From contig CAMPIF010000134.1 in NCBI GenBank assembly GCA_946886245.1, positions 1 through 9,413 on the forward strand: a stretch of 9,413 nucleotides of DNA, written 5' to 3'. The position numbers and the translations under genes were made by a program. Shown piece after piece: positions 1-6,648 of the stretch. Each line of letters begins with the position of its first letter. Within the stretch, counting starts at the first letter, position 1. Under the pieces are notes generated by a model. The model ran no database searches, was not told the DNA's origin, and worked only from the letters and a program-made list of their open reading frames with translations. The DNA is from Ectopseudomonas composti (GTDB lineage: Bacteria > Pseudomonadota > Gammaproteobacteria > Pseudomonadales > Pseudomonadaceae).

Positions 1-799
1 TATCCTTGATCGCCGCGCAGATCTCGTCGGTGCTGACGGTGATCACCTCGTCGACGTGATCCTTGCAGATGTCGAAGGTGTGCTGACCGATCTGCGCCAC
101 CGCCACGCCATCGGCGAACAACCCGACTGTCGGCAGCACCACGCGTTCGCCAGCCGCGATGGCGGCCTGCAGGCAGTTGGAATCGTCCGGCTCGACGCCG
201 ATCACCTTGATTTCCGGACGCAGGTATTTGACGTACGCCGCGATGCCGGCGATCAGACCGCCGCCACCGACCGGCACGAAGATGGCATCGATATGGCCCT
301 GATGCTGGCGCAGCACCTCCATGGCCACGGTGCCCTGGCCGGCGATCACCAGCGGATCGTCGTACGGGTGAATGTAGGTGTAGCCCTTCTCTTCAACCAG
401 CTTCAGCGAATGCGCCAGCGCCTCGGGGAAGGCGTCGCCGTGCAGCACCACCTTGCCGCCTCGCGAGCGCACGCCCTGCACTTTCAGCTCAGGCGTGGTG
501 CGTGGCATGACGATGGTCGCCTTCACCCCCAGGTGCTTGGCCGCCAGGGCCAGGCCCTGCGCGTGGTTGCCGGCCGAGGCGGTGACCACGCCACGCGCCA
601 GTTCTTCGGCGGGCAGTTGCGCCAGCTTGTTGTAGGCGCCGCGAATCTTGAACGAGTACACCGGCTGCAGATCTTCGCGCTTGAGCAGAATCTGGCTGCC
701 CAGCCGCTCACTGAGCTGACGGGCGGGTTGCAGCGGGGTTTCCACCGCGACGTCATAAACGCGCGAGGTGAGGATCTTCTTCACGTACTGTTCGAGCAT
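1..799 (-). CDS. ilvA: Threonine dehydratase (biosynthetic), N-terminal part
   Basis: PLP-dependent threonine ammonia-lyase, making 2-oxobutanoate and ammonia from L-threonine, the first committed step of isoleucine synthesis in the cytoplasm. Reading the minus strand from the ATG at 799 gives [20 protein letters not shown] and then a typical fold-type II PLP core. The lysine expected to form the Schiff base is K51 in [17 protein letters not shown] follows, and a glycine-rich phosphate loop [10 protein letters not shown] lies near positions 255-285 of the window. Only 266 codons are present: the rest of the catalytic domain and the C-terminal ACT-like regulatory domains expected of biosynthetic enzymes (about 500 residues) lie beyond the left edge, so feedback control by isoleucine cannot be judged. 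The start matches the usual Pseudomonas IlvA start, although no strong ribosome binding site precedes it. It is divergent from rpiA with a 159-bp gap. A catabolic TdcB-type enzyme is less likely given this N-terminus. Confidence 0.95.
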   Translation of the reverse strand, partial: MLEQYVKKILTSRVYDVAVETPLQPARQLSERLGSQILLKREDLQPVYSFKIRGAYNKLAQLPAEELARGVVTASAGNHAQGLALAAKHLGVKATIVMPRTTPELKVQGVRSRGGKVVLHGDAFPEALAHSLKLVEEKGYTYIHPYDDPLVIAGQGTVAMEVLRQHQGHIDAIFVPVGGGGLIAGIAAYVKYLRPEIKVIGVEPDDSNCLQAAIAAGERVVLPTVGLFADGVAVAQIGQHTFDICKDHVDEVITVSTDEICAAIKD

Positions 800-912
800 G
801 GCGATTTCGCAGGCAGTCGGGCTTTGAGAGGACTGCCGAGTCTACCCCAGCGCCGCGTTGGACGACCATACGAAACACCTGGGTTCTGCCCCGTCAGCAC
901 GTCACTTGCGGC

Positions 913-918
913 TATAAT
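913..918 (+). promoter_or_regulatory. Probable -10 box of the rpiA promoter
   Basis: A perfect TATAAT lies 40 bp before the rpiA start codon, within GGCTATAATTCGCG. No good -35 is visible: the best 16-bp-spaced candidate is CCGTCA at 891-896, which matches the consensus at only three positions. I infer a sigma-70 promoter with a start site near 925. Divergent ilvA would have to be driven from the same 159-bp gap; a weak TAGACT on the minus strand (838-843) is the only candidate I see. Confidence 0.5.
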
Positions 919-958
919 TCGCGCCTACTTCCTACACCTTCCCAGGCATTCTCCCGCG

Positions 959-1630
959 ATGAACCAGGATCAGCTGAAACAGGCCGTGGCCCAGGCCGCC
1001 GTCGACCACATTCTCCCGCGCCTCGACAGCAAGAGCATCGTCGGCGTCGGCACCGGCTCCACCGCCAACTTCTTCATCGACGCGCTAGCCAGGCACAAGA
1101 TGGACTTCGATGGCGCCGTCGCCAGCTCCGAAGCCACCGCCGCACGCCTGAAGGGCCACGGCATCCCGGTCTACGACCTCAACAGCACCGCCGAACTGGA
1201 GTTCTACGTCGACGGCGCCGACGAGAGCGACGAGCATCTGCACCTGATCAAGGGCGGCGGCGCGGCGCTGACTCGCGAGAAGATCGTTGCCGCTGTGGCC
1301 AAGACCTTCATCTGCATCGCCGACGCCAGCAAGCTGGTACCGGTGCTGGGCGCCTTCCCGCTGCCGGTGGAGGTCATCCCCATGGCGCGCAGCCACGTGG
1401 CGCGCGAATTGGTGAGACTGGGCGGCGACCCGGTGTACCGCGAAGGCGTGCTGACCGACAACGGCAACGTCATCCTCGACGTGCACAACCTGTCGATCAC
1501 CGACCCGGTGAAGCTGGAAGCGGATATCAACGCCATCGTCGGCGTGGTCACCAATGGCCTGTTCGCCGCTCGCCCGGCAGACCTGCTGCTGCTCGGCACC
1601 GCCGACGGCGTGAAAGCGCTCAAGCGCTGA
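959..1630 (+). CDS. rpiA: Ribose-5-phosphate isomerase A
   Basis: Interconverts ribose 5-phosphate and ribulose 5-phosphate in the non-oxidative pentose phosphate pathway (cytoplasm), supplying ribose for nucleotides. The 223-residue product has the full family length and motifs: phosphate-binding GTGSTANFF (31-39), substrate loop DGADE (85-89), and [11 protein letters not shown] (98-108), where E107 corresponds to the catalytic glutamate and K98, D85 and D88 to the conserved active-site residues of E. coli RpiA. The ATG at 959 gives [10 protein letters not shown], the start typical of Pseudomonas RpiA. The same frame stays open upstream to position 56, but that part is antisense to ilvA. The ribosome binding site is weak (AGG at 944-946). 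The gene is monocistronic: ilvA diverges upstream and a strong hairpin follows 17 bp after the stop. Confidence 0.97.
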   Translation: MNQDQLKQAVAQAAVDHILPRLDSKSIVGVGTGSTANFFIDALARHKMDFDGAVASSEATAARLKGHGIPVYDLNSTAELEFYVDGADESDEHLHLIKGGGAALTREKIVAAVAKTFICIADASKLVPVLGAFPLPVEVIPMARSHVARELVRLGGDPVYREGVLTDNGNVILDVHNLSITDPVKLEADINAIVGVVTNGLFAARPADLLLLGTADGVKALKR

Positions 1631-1647
1631 ATCTGACCGGCATATCC

Positions 1648-1696
1648 TGTGGGAGGCGCTTCAGCGGCGATTGTCGCGGCTGAAGTCCCTCCCACA
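1648..1696. repeat. 49-bp REP-type hairpin after rpiA
   Basis: Near-perfect inverted repeat. The arms are TGTGGGAGG with CCTCCCACA (9 bp), then a two-base mismatch, CTTCAGC with GCTGAAG (7 bp), a G-G mismatch, then GCGA with TCGC closing on a TTG loop. TGTGGGAGG plus a CTTCAGC-like core is the pattern of abundant Pseudomonas intergenic repeats (recognised from memory, not searched). It lies 17 bp past the rpiA stop and before the convergent DUF3703 gene. It could act as a bidirectional transcription or mRNA-decay barrier. No T-run follows, so it is not a canonical intrinsic terminator. Confidence 0.85.
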
Positions 1697-1733
1697 GAGT
1701 CCGTTGTTCCACCCACTCTGGTTTGCGCAGTCG

Positions 1734-1809
1734 GTAGCCCGAATGCAATCCGAGCCTCCTGCGATTCGCCATGCGCACCGGAAACGGCAGGTGCGCTTGT
1801 CCAACCCTA
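1734..1809. repeat. Degenerate repeat-like element with inner hairpin
   Basis: The stretch begins with GTAGCCCGAATGCAATCCGA, a worn version of a hairpin often seen between Pseudomonas genes (CCCGGAT-GCA-ATCCGGG in its intact form, from memory). It continues to a perfect 7-bp inverted repeat GCGCACC (1773-1779) and GGTGCGC (1790-1796) with a 10-nt loop, and ends at CCCTAC. The last bases contain the TAG stop codon of the convergent minus-strand DUF3703 gene. No T-run flanks the inner stem, so terminator function is uncertain. Confidence 0.45.
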
Positions 1810-2157
1810 CTCCAACAGGCGGCGCATCTCCTCGCTTATCGCCATGGGTTGAAACGCACTGACCCGCGCCCGCCCGGTATTGCCGGTGGGCACCCAGACA
1901 CGCGAGAACAGCAGCGCCGCCAGGATGCGCGGCATTTGCCCCAACACCTCACGCACATCCCCTTGTTGCCAGCCGGCCCGCAGCATCAAGCAATGTGAAC
2001 GTGCATGCAGCCATGGGCGACGCTGAGTAAGGATGTGCGCCCGCTCCAGCCAGACCATCGCTTCGGCGCTACGGCGGGCACGCAGTTCCTGTTGCGCCTG
2101 AACGAAAGCCTCGTCGATAGCCTTGCGCAGTTCCACCTGCATGCCAGCACTGCTCAT
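1807..2157 (-). CDS. DUF3703 family protein, coupled to cadA
   Basis: A 116-residue, probably cytoplasmic protein of unknown function. Family-like features are WLERAHILTQ (about 44-53), the H-x-R-x-H pattern LHARSHCLML, REVLGQMPRIL, then VPTGNTGRARVSAFQPMAI close to the C-terminus; I recognise these as DUF3703 signature segments. No signal peptide or clear membrane segment is seen. The start is chosen at 2157 because the ATG overlaps the cadA stop as ATGA, the classic translational-coupling arrangement; the longer in-frame reading to 2229 would run back into cadA. The family is often found beside heavy-metal efflux genes, and the coupling here implies co-expression with cadA under CadR control. 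Conserved His residues could suggest metal handling, but that is inference. The stop codon lies inside the neighbouring repeat-like element. Confidence 0.82.
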   Translation of the reverse strand: MSSAGMQVELRKAIDEAFVQAQQELRARRSAEAMVWLERAHILTQRRPWLHARSHCLMLRAGWQQGDVREVLGQMPRILAALLFSRVWVPTGNTGRARVSAFQPMAISEEMRRLLE

Positions 2158-4358
2158 TTGCGCAACAAGCGCAGGCCGTTGAACACCACCATCAGGCTCA
2201 CGCCCATGTCGGCGAACACGGCCATCCACATGGTCGCCTCGCCCACCAGGGTCATGGCCAGGAAAACGGCCTTGATCCCCAGTGCCAGGACGATGTTCTG
2301 CACGAGAATGGCGTGGGTCTGCCGCGACAGGCGAACGAAGGCCGGAATCTTGCGCAGATCGTCGTCCATCAATGCCACGTCGGCCGTCTCGATGGCGGTG
2401 TCGGTACCGGCCGCGCCCATGGCGAAGCCGATCTCGGCCTTGGCCAGTGCCGGCGCATCGTTGATGCCATCACCGACCATCCCGACCACCTTGCCGCGTG
2501 CCTGACGCGCCTTGACCCAGGCCAGCTTGTCGGCTGGCAACAGGTCGCCACGCGCCTCGTCGACACCAACCTGTTCGGCGATGGCCGCGGCGGTGTGGGC
2601 GTTGTCACCGCTGAGCATGCAGGTGCGCACACCCAGTTCGTGAAGTTCGGCGACCGCCTCGCGGCTGGTCTGGCGCACCGTGTCGGCCACGGCGAAGAGC
2701 ATCAGCGCGCGCTGTTCGTCGCACAGCACCACCACGCTCTTGCCCTGGCGTTCCAGTGCCTCTAGGCGCTGCTCCAGTTGCGCCGAGCACAGCCCGAGTT
2801 CTTCGACCAGGCGGTGGTTGCCTATATGGAGAAGCGTGCCCTCGATCCGACCTTTGCTACCCCGCCCAGGCAGCGCCTCGAAATCCTCGACATCGTGCAA
2901 CGCCTGCCCCTGCTCTTCGGCACGCTGGGCCAACGCCCTGGAAACCGGGTGATCCGAGCGCGCGGCCAGGCTCGCTGCCCAGGCGGCGTGCAGCGGTTCA
3001 TCCACGTCCAGCAGGTGGAGACTGTCGGTCTGCACCGGCTTGCCGTGGGTCAGCGTGCCGGTCTTGTCCAGCGCCAGCAGGGCCAGATGTCGCCCGTTCT
3101 CCAGATAGACGCCGCCCTTGATCAGGATGCCCTTGCGCGCGGCGGCCGCCAGGCCGCTGACGATGGTAACCGGCGTGGAAATCACCAGCGCACAGGGGCA
3201 AGCCACCACCAGCAGAACCAGGGCGCGGTAGACCCAGTCGAGCCAGGCGCCAGCGATGACCAGCGGCGGCAGCACGGCCACCGCCAGAGCGAAGGCGAAG
3301 ACCGCCGGTGTATAGATGCGCGAGAACTGATCGACGAAACGCTGGGTCGGTGCACGCGAGCCCTGCGCCTCCTCCACCGCATGAATGATGCGCGCCAGCG
3401 TGGTGTCACGTGCTGCCGCGCTTACGCGAAACTCCAGCGAGCCCGCCTCGTTGATGGTGCCAGCGAACACCGAGTCGCCCACACGTTTTTCCACCGAAAG
3501 GCTTTCTCCGGTGATCGGCGCCTGATTCACCGTCGACAAGCCGCCGACCACCTCACCATCGAGGCTGATGCGCTCACCAGGACGCACCCGCACCACGGCG
3601 CCCAGACCGATGGCCTGCACGTCGACCTCCTGCCAACTGCCATCAACCTGCTGCACGGTGGCGCGCGGCGGCGCCAGATCCATCAGCCCGCGTATGGCGT
3701 TACGCGCCCGATCCAGCGAGCGCGCCTCGATCAACTCGGCCAGGGTGAACAGCACCATCACCATCGCCGCTTCCGGCCACTGGCCGATCAGCACTGCGCC
3801 GGTCACGGCGATGCTCATCAGGGCATTGATATTGAGGTTGCGGTTCTTCAGGGCGATCCAGCCCTTTTTGTAGGTGTTCAACCCGCACATCAGGATGGCG
3901 GCAATGGCCAGTAGCGCCACCAGCCAGTCCGGGCCGAGCCCGGTGAAATGCACGACTTCCGAAGCGCTTGCCACCCCACCCGCCAGCGCCAGCGGCCACC
4001 AGGGCTTTTTCTCAGGCACGACGACCGGCTGCTGAGCAGCACCCTCGTCCTCCACCCGGGGGGTGAAGCCCAATGCGCGGATGGCCGGCAGCACCTGCGC
4101 CAGCATGCCCTCGTCATGACTCACGGTCAGCACACGCTGCAGCAGATTGAAATGCAGACCGGCCACGCCCGGCAAGCGACCCAGCGCGTCGCGAATCAGG
4201 CGTTCTTCCGTGGGGCAATCCATCTGCTCGATGCGAATGCGGGTATTGCGCGCGCCCGTCAGCGCGGCGTCCGCTGGTTGCGCCACGGCCTCGTGATCGT
4301 GGACATGCTCAGGGTGAGCAGGTGACTGTTGGTGCGAGTGATCGCAGCAGCGGCTCAT
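2154..4358 (-). CDS. cadA: Cd/Zn/Pb-exporting P1B-type ATPase
   Basis: ATP-driven inner-membrane pump that exports Cd2+, Zn2+ and Pb2+ to the periplasm. The product is 734 residues. The N-terminus is His- and Cys-rich (CC at 4-5 and a run of H residues to about 23), followed by a heavy-metal-associated domain with MDCPTEE (C48 in place of a full CxxC, as in Pseudomonas CadA). Hydrophobic segments lie near 98-135, 145-185, 330-395 and 680-730. Catalytic motifs are TGES (283-286, actuator), the CPC transport motif (387-389), DKTGTLT with phosphorylated D431, the HP motif (470-471), and GDGINDAP (629-636). D717 in the last membrane segment matches the metal-site Asp of ZntA-type pumps. CPC plus this Asp favours divalent Zn/Cd over copper. 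ATG 4358 is chosen because GGAG lies 7 nt upstream; the TTG two codons earlier is poorer. It overlaps DUF3703 by ATGA and diverges from cadR. Confidence 0.96.
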   Translation of the reverse strand: MSRCCDHSHQQSPAHPEHVHDHEAVAQPADAALTGARNTRIRIEQMDCPTEERLIRDALGRLPGVAGLHFNLLQRVLTVSHDEGMLAQVLPAIRALGFTPRVEDEGAAQQPVVVPEKKPWWPLALAGGVASASEVVHFTGLGPDWLVALLAIAAILMCGLNTYKKGWIALKNRNLNINALMSIAVTGAVLIGQWPEAAMVMVLFTLAELIEARSLDRARNAIRGLMDLAPPRATVQQVDGSWQEVDVQAIGLGAVVRVRPGERISLDGEVVGGLSTVNQAPITGESLSVEKRVGDSVFAGTINEAGSLEFRVSAAARDTTLARIIHAVEEAQGSRAPTQRFVDQFSRIYTPAVFAFALAVAVLPPLVIAGAWLDWVYRALVLLVVACPCALVISTPVTIVSGLAAAARKGILIKGGVYLENGRHLALLALDKTGTLTHGKPVQTDSLHLLDVDEPLHAAWAASLAARSDHPVSRALAQRAEEQGQALHDVEDFEALPGRGSKGRIEGTLLHIGNHRLVEELGLCSAQLEQRLEALERQGKSVVVLCDEQRALMLFAVADTVRQTSREAVAELHELGVRTCMLSGDNAHTAAAIAEQVGVDEARGDLLPADKLAWVKARQARGKVVGMVGDGINDAPALAKAEIGFAMGAAGTDTAIETADVALMDDDLRKIPAFVRLSRQTHAILVQNIVLALGIKAVFLAMTLVGEATMWMAVFADMGVSLMVVFNGLRLLRK

Positions 4359-4387
4359 GGCCAATCTCCGTCAGGTGTCTATTGCCG

Positions 4388-4418
4388 AGTACACACCCTG
4401 TAGTCACTATAGGGTCAA
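4388..4418 (-). promoter_or_regulatory. CadR-controlled cadA promoter and operator
   Basis: On the minus strand a -35 TTGACC (4413-4418) and a -10 TGTACT (4388-4393) are separated by 19 bp, the over-long spacer typical of promoters activated by MerR-family DNA distortion. The spacer region holds a dyad, ACCCTGTAGT and ACTATAGGGT around a central C (4395-4415), with one mismatch between arms. It resembles the P. putida cadA operator as I remember it. On the plus strand TTGCCG (4382-4387) and CACTAT (4405-4410), 17 bp apart, could be the cadR promoter over the same operator, which would give autoregulation. Confidence 0.85.
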
Positions 4419-4437
4419 GCCCCCACGGAGCGATCCC

Positions 4438-4890
4438 ATGAAAATCGGAGAATTGGCGAAAAAGGCCGGCTGCCAGGTAGAGACCGTCCGCTACTACGAA
4501 CGTGAAGGCCTGCTGCCGGCACCCGCACGCAGCGAAGGCAACTACCGCCTGTACGGCGCCCCGCACCTGGAGCGCCTGGTATTCATCCGCAACTGCCGGA
4601 CGCTGGACATGACCCTGGAAGAGATTCAGCGGCTACTGGCCCTGCGCGACCTGCCTCACGAGAGCTGCGCCGGCATCAACAGCCTGGTGGACGAGCATAT
4701 CGAACATGTTCAGGCGCGCATCGACAGCCTGCAGGCGCTACGCGCGCAACTCACCGAGTTGCGCGACCGTTGCAACGGCCCCAAGGAGGCGGAAGACTGC
4801 GGCATCCTGCGCCAGCTCAACGTCAGCGGCGGCGTGCAGCCGCTGCCGGACGATGGCCACACCCATGTCGGCAAGAGCCATTCGCATTGA
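4438..4890 (+). CDS. cadR: MerR-family Cd(II)-responsive regulator CadR
   Basis: Cytoplasmic dimeric regulator that binds the operator between the -35 and -10 of cadA, holding the promoter inactive without metal and activating it with Cd(II). The 150-residue product has the MerR winged helix-turn-helix at the N-terminus (MKIGELAKKAGCQVETVRYY, then EGLLPAPARSEGNYRLY), a dimerisation helix (about 80-112), and cysteines C77, C112 and C121. These match the Cys triad (77, 112, 119) of P. putida CadR, shifted by two residues at the last one. The tail is His-rich (HTHVGKSHSH), as in Pseudomonas CadR, where it adds a second metal site. PbrR-type proteins share the triad, but the His tail and the cadA neighbour favour CadR. 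The start at 4438 has GGAG 7 nt upstream. It is divergent from cadA with a 79-bp gap. Confidence 0.95.
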   Translation: MKIGELAKKAGCQVETVRYYEREGLLPAPARSEGNYRLYGAPHLERLVFIRNCRTLDMTLEEIQRLLALRDLPHESCAGINSLVDEHIEHVQARIDSLQALRAQLTELRDRCNGPKEAEDCGILRQLNVSGGVQPLPDDGHTHVGKSHSH

Positions 4891-4950
4891 TGGTCTACGC
4901 TTGCTGAGCATCGCCGCGGCATACCGCCGGGCGTTCAGGGAGAAATGAAC

Positions 4951-5286
4951 ATGTCTGGAAAGTTCGAGCTGAAGAAAGCCAAAGACGGCCAATTCCACTT
5001 CAACCTGCTGGCCAGCAATGGCCAGGTCATCCTCACCAGCGAGATGTACAAGGCCAAGGACTCGGCACTGAACGGCATCGAGTCGGTGAAGAAGAATTCA
5101 CAGCGCGACGGCGCCTTCGAGACCAAGACCTCGAGCAACGACAAACACTACTTCCTGCTCATGGCCACCAACGGCCAGGTAGTCGGGCAAAGTCAGATGT
5201 ATGCCAGCGCCGCCAGTTGCAAGAGCGGCATCGAGTCGGTGCAGAAGAACGCGCCCGATGCGCAAACGGACGACCAGACGGGCTAG
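4951..5286 (+). CDS. yegP: YegP family protein, two DUF1508 repeats
   Basis: A small, probably cytoplasmic 111-residue protein of unknown biochemical function. It consists of two tandem DUF1508 repeats: FELKKAKDGQFHFNLLASNG to GIESVKKNS (about 5-50) and FETKTSSNDKHYFLLMATNG to GIESVQKNA (about 56-101). Each has the NGQV turn and ends in a GIESV helix, consistent with the compact alpha/beta fold of E. coli YegP. The tail (DAQTDDQTG) is short and acidic. Two in-frame ATGs occur; 4951 is preferred because AGGGAG (4937-4942) lies 8 nt before it, against only 2 nt before the ATG at 4945. It stands 60 bp after cadR on the same strand without an obvious terminator between them, so read-through from cadR is possible. 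It converges with the propeller gene and shares a CTAG stop overlap. Confidence 0.9.
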   Translation: MSGKFELKKAKDGQFHFNLLASNGQVILTSEMYKAKDSALNGIESVKKNSQRDGAFETKTSSNDKHYFLLMATNGQVVGQSQMYASAASCKSGIESVQKNAPDAQTDDQTG

Positions 5287-6197
5287 TCGGCCTGCTTCCT
5301 GAACACATAGAACAGGTTCGGCTCACTGATCAGGTACAGGTTGCCGTCGTCATCCGTCGCCACCCCCTCGGCCTGCGGCACACTGCGCTGCAGGCCATGC
5401 TGGCCACGTAGCAGCGACAGGGTACTGATCGGTTTGCCCTCTGCGTTCAACTCGATCACCAGGCGCGACTCATCCGACAGCGCCAGCAGATGGCCGGTCG
5501 CCGTATCGAAGTCGAGGCTGGAAAGGTCGCGTACGAACAGCCGCGCATCGCGCTTCGGGTCGGTATTGACCTGCAGCGCCAACGGCTTGCTCTCGTCGAC
5601 ATGGGGGAAGCCGAGCACCTCGAAGATGCGCACCGGATCGCGCTCCTTGGCTACCAGCAGACGCTGATTCTTCGCATCGTAGGCCAACCCCTCGAAACCC
5701 TTGTTGCCGTTGCGCCCGATACCCAGGGAAAGTTGCTGGAAGTCGGCCGCGTCGAGCACGCGACTGTCATCGTCGATGCGCACCTTGACCAGGCGCTGCT
5801 CGCGCTCATCGGCAATCACGTAGGTGCCGGGCGCCACATATTCGATGGCCTCGGGATCACCAAAACCCGCGAGATCGATGGTGCGCTTGAGCTCGCCCTG
5901 CAGGCTGATCTCGATCACCTTGGCCGGTTTGTTGGTGACACTGAACAGGCTGCGACGATCCGGGTCGTAGGTCAGCGCCGACACGTCACTGATATCGGCA
6001 ATCGGCTTGGCCTCGATCACCACGCGGTAGTCACCCAGCCACAGCGACTGACCGCGCCACTGCGCGCCATGCTGCCATTGCTGCACGGAGAACCAGGCTC
6101 GCTCGAACAGCCGATACTGCTGCCCCAGCACGGCGCCAAGCAACAACACGAAGCACAGCAGATAGAGCCAGGGGTTTATGGAGAGCAAACGACGCAT
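5283..6197 (-). CDS. Membrane-anchored SdiA-regulated (YjiK-type) beta-propeller, CarP-like
   Basis: A 304-residue protein. An uncleaved-looking N-terminal hydrophobic segment (about 9-26, PWLYLLCFVLLLGAVLG) implies an inner-membrane anchor with the rest in the periplasm. The body is an SdiA-regulated domain (YjiK family, predicted beta-propeller): VSALTYDPDRRSLFSVTN, GFGDPEAIEY, VIADEREQRLV, GNKGFEGLAYD, VAKERDP, VRDLSSLDFD, LLALSDESRLVIEL, and the C-terminal PQAEGVATDDDGNLYLISEP with NLFYVF. Conserved acidic residues in these loops could bind a cation, which is inference. It resembles the product at 6716-7633 over its whole length. P. aeruginosa CarP (PA0327, calcium-regulated propeller) appears to be of this family and region, but I cannot confirm orthology. 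AGAAG lies 6 nt before the start. It lies 69 bp downstream of the BOF gene, with a terminator between them. Confidence 0.87.
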   Translation of the reverse strand: MRRLLSINPWLYLLCFVLLLGAVLGQQYRLFERAWFSVQQWQHGAQWRGQSLWLGDYRVVIEAKPIADISDVSALTYDPDRRSLFSVTNKPAKVIEISLQGELKRTIDLAGFGDPEAIEYVAPGTYVIADEREQRLVKVRIDDDSRVLDAADFQQLSLGIGRNGNKGFEGLAYDAKNQRLLVAKERDPVRIFEVLGFPHVDESKPLALQVNTDPKRDARLFVRDLSSLDFDTATGHLLALSDESRLVIELNAEGKPISTLSLLRGQHGLQRSVPQAEGVATDDDGNLYLISEPNLFYVFRKQAD

Positions 6198-6221
6198 GAT
6201 GGACTTCTCTGACGACCACGG

Positions 6222-6252
6222 AAAAGCCCGCCACGGGCTTGACGTGGCGGGC
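6222..6252 (-). terminator. Intrinsic terminator after the BOF gene
   Basis: On the minus strand a perfect 9-bp stem, GCCCGCCAC and GTGGCGGGC (6244-6252 and 6226-6234), with a 9-nt loop is followed at once by TTTT (6222-6225). It begins 14 bp after the BOF stop codon and ends 24 bp before the start of the downstream propeller gene. It should end most BOF transcripts and leave propeller expression to read-through or an unseen promoter. Confidence 0.82.
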
Positions 6253-6266
6253 GGGGGAGATCGCGA

Positions 6267-6614
6267 TCAGTTGATCAGTTCGACGCGATCGACATCGATC
6301 TCGCGGCTGTTGAAGTCCTTGTCGACTTCACCGGTCAGACGCACCTTGGCGGTTTCCGAAACTGTCTGGCCCGGCCAGTCTTCGTCATCGATTTCCACCT
6401 GGATGGTGCCGCTGGCGTCCTTGAACTCGTAGAGCTCGTCCTGCAGGCGCTTGACGATCTGGCCTTCCAGTACGACATGGGTGTCATCGGCAGCCTGCAG
6501 TGCAGCAGATACCGTGGTGACCTGCGGAGTAGCGCCCGGGCCAGTGTAGCCAGTGGCGAAAGCGGCAGTGCTGAGCAGCGGCAGAACCATCAGAGCGAGA
6601 GCGGTACGTTTCAT
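6267..6614 (-). CDS. carO: Periplasmic BOF/YgiW-type OB-fold protein, CarO-like
   Basis: A 115-residue exported protein. A signal peptide is clear (MKRTALALMVLPLLSTAAFA, cleavage likely after AFA at 20), followed by GYTGPGATPQV and a single BOF (bacterial OB-fold, YgiW/YdeI) domain: VVLEGQIVKRLQDELYEFKD, ASGTIQVEIDDEDWPG, VRLTGEVDKDFNSREIDVDR, ending VELIN. YgiW-type proteins protect against oxidative, metal or peptide stress by unknown means. The P. aeruginosa homologue CarO (PA0320) is calcium-induced through the CarSR (BqsSR) two-component system and helps Ca2+ homeostasis; assigning this symbol rests on family plus neighbourhood. The start at 6614 has GAGG 8 nt upstream; a longer reading to 6719 would absorb the promoter. 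A half-site array lies upstream and an intrinsic terminator follows. Confidence 0.82.
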   Translation of the reverse strand: MKRTALALMVLPLLSTAAFATGYTGPGATPQVTTVSAALQAADDTHVVLEGQIVKRLQDELYEFKDASGTIQVEIDDEDWPGQTVSETAKVRLTGEVDKDFNSREIDVDRVELIN

Positions 6615-6648
6615 GGTGTGAACCTCGTTGTTCGTAAGTGACGGGGTC

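Noticed and set aside
56..958. Large plus-strand open frame continuous with rpiA, which would give a 524-residue fusion
   Set aside because: The first 300 residues are antisense to ilvA and show no family features; RpiA begins at 959 with its usual N-terminus.
1631..1806. Small plus-strand frames downstream of rpiA
   Set aside because: They overlap the hairpins, lack ribosome binding sites and have no coding character.
2158..2229. Extension of DUF3703 into cadA
   Set aside because: The ATGA overlap and the family length favour the start at 2157.
2778..3914. 378-codon plus-strand open frame
   Set aside because: Entirely antisense to cadA, in a frame kept open by high GC; composition is His/Arg/Gln-rich without domains.
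4359..4364. TTG start two codons upstream for cadA
   Set aside because: The ATG at 4358 has GGAG at a 7-nt distance, while the TTG would sit almost on that site.
5490..6212. 240-codon plus-strand open frame
   Set aside because: Antisense shadow of the first propeller gene.
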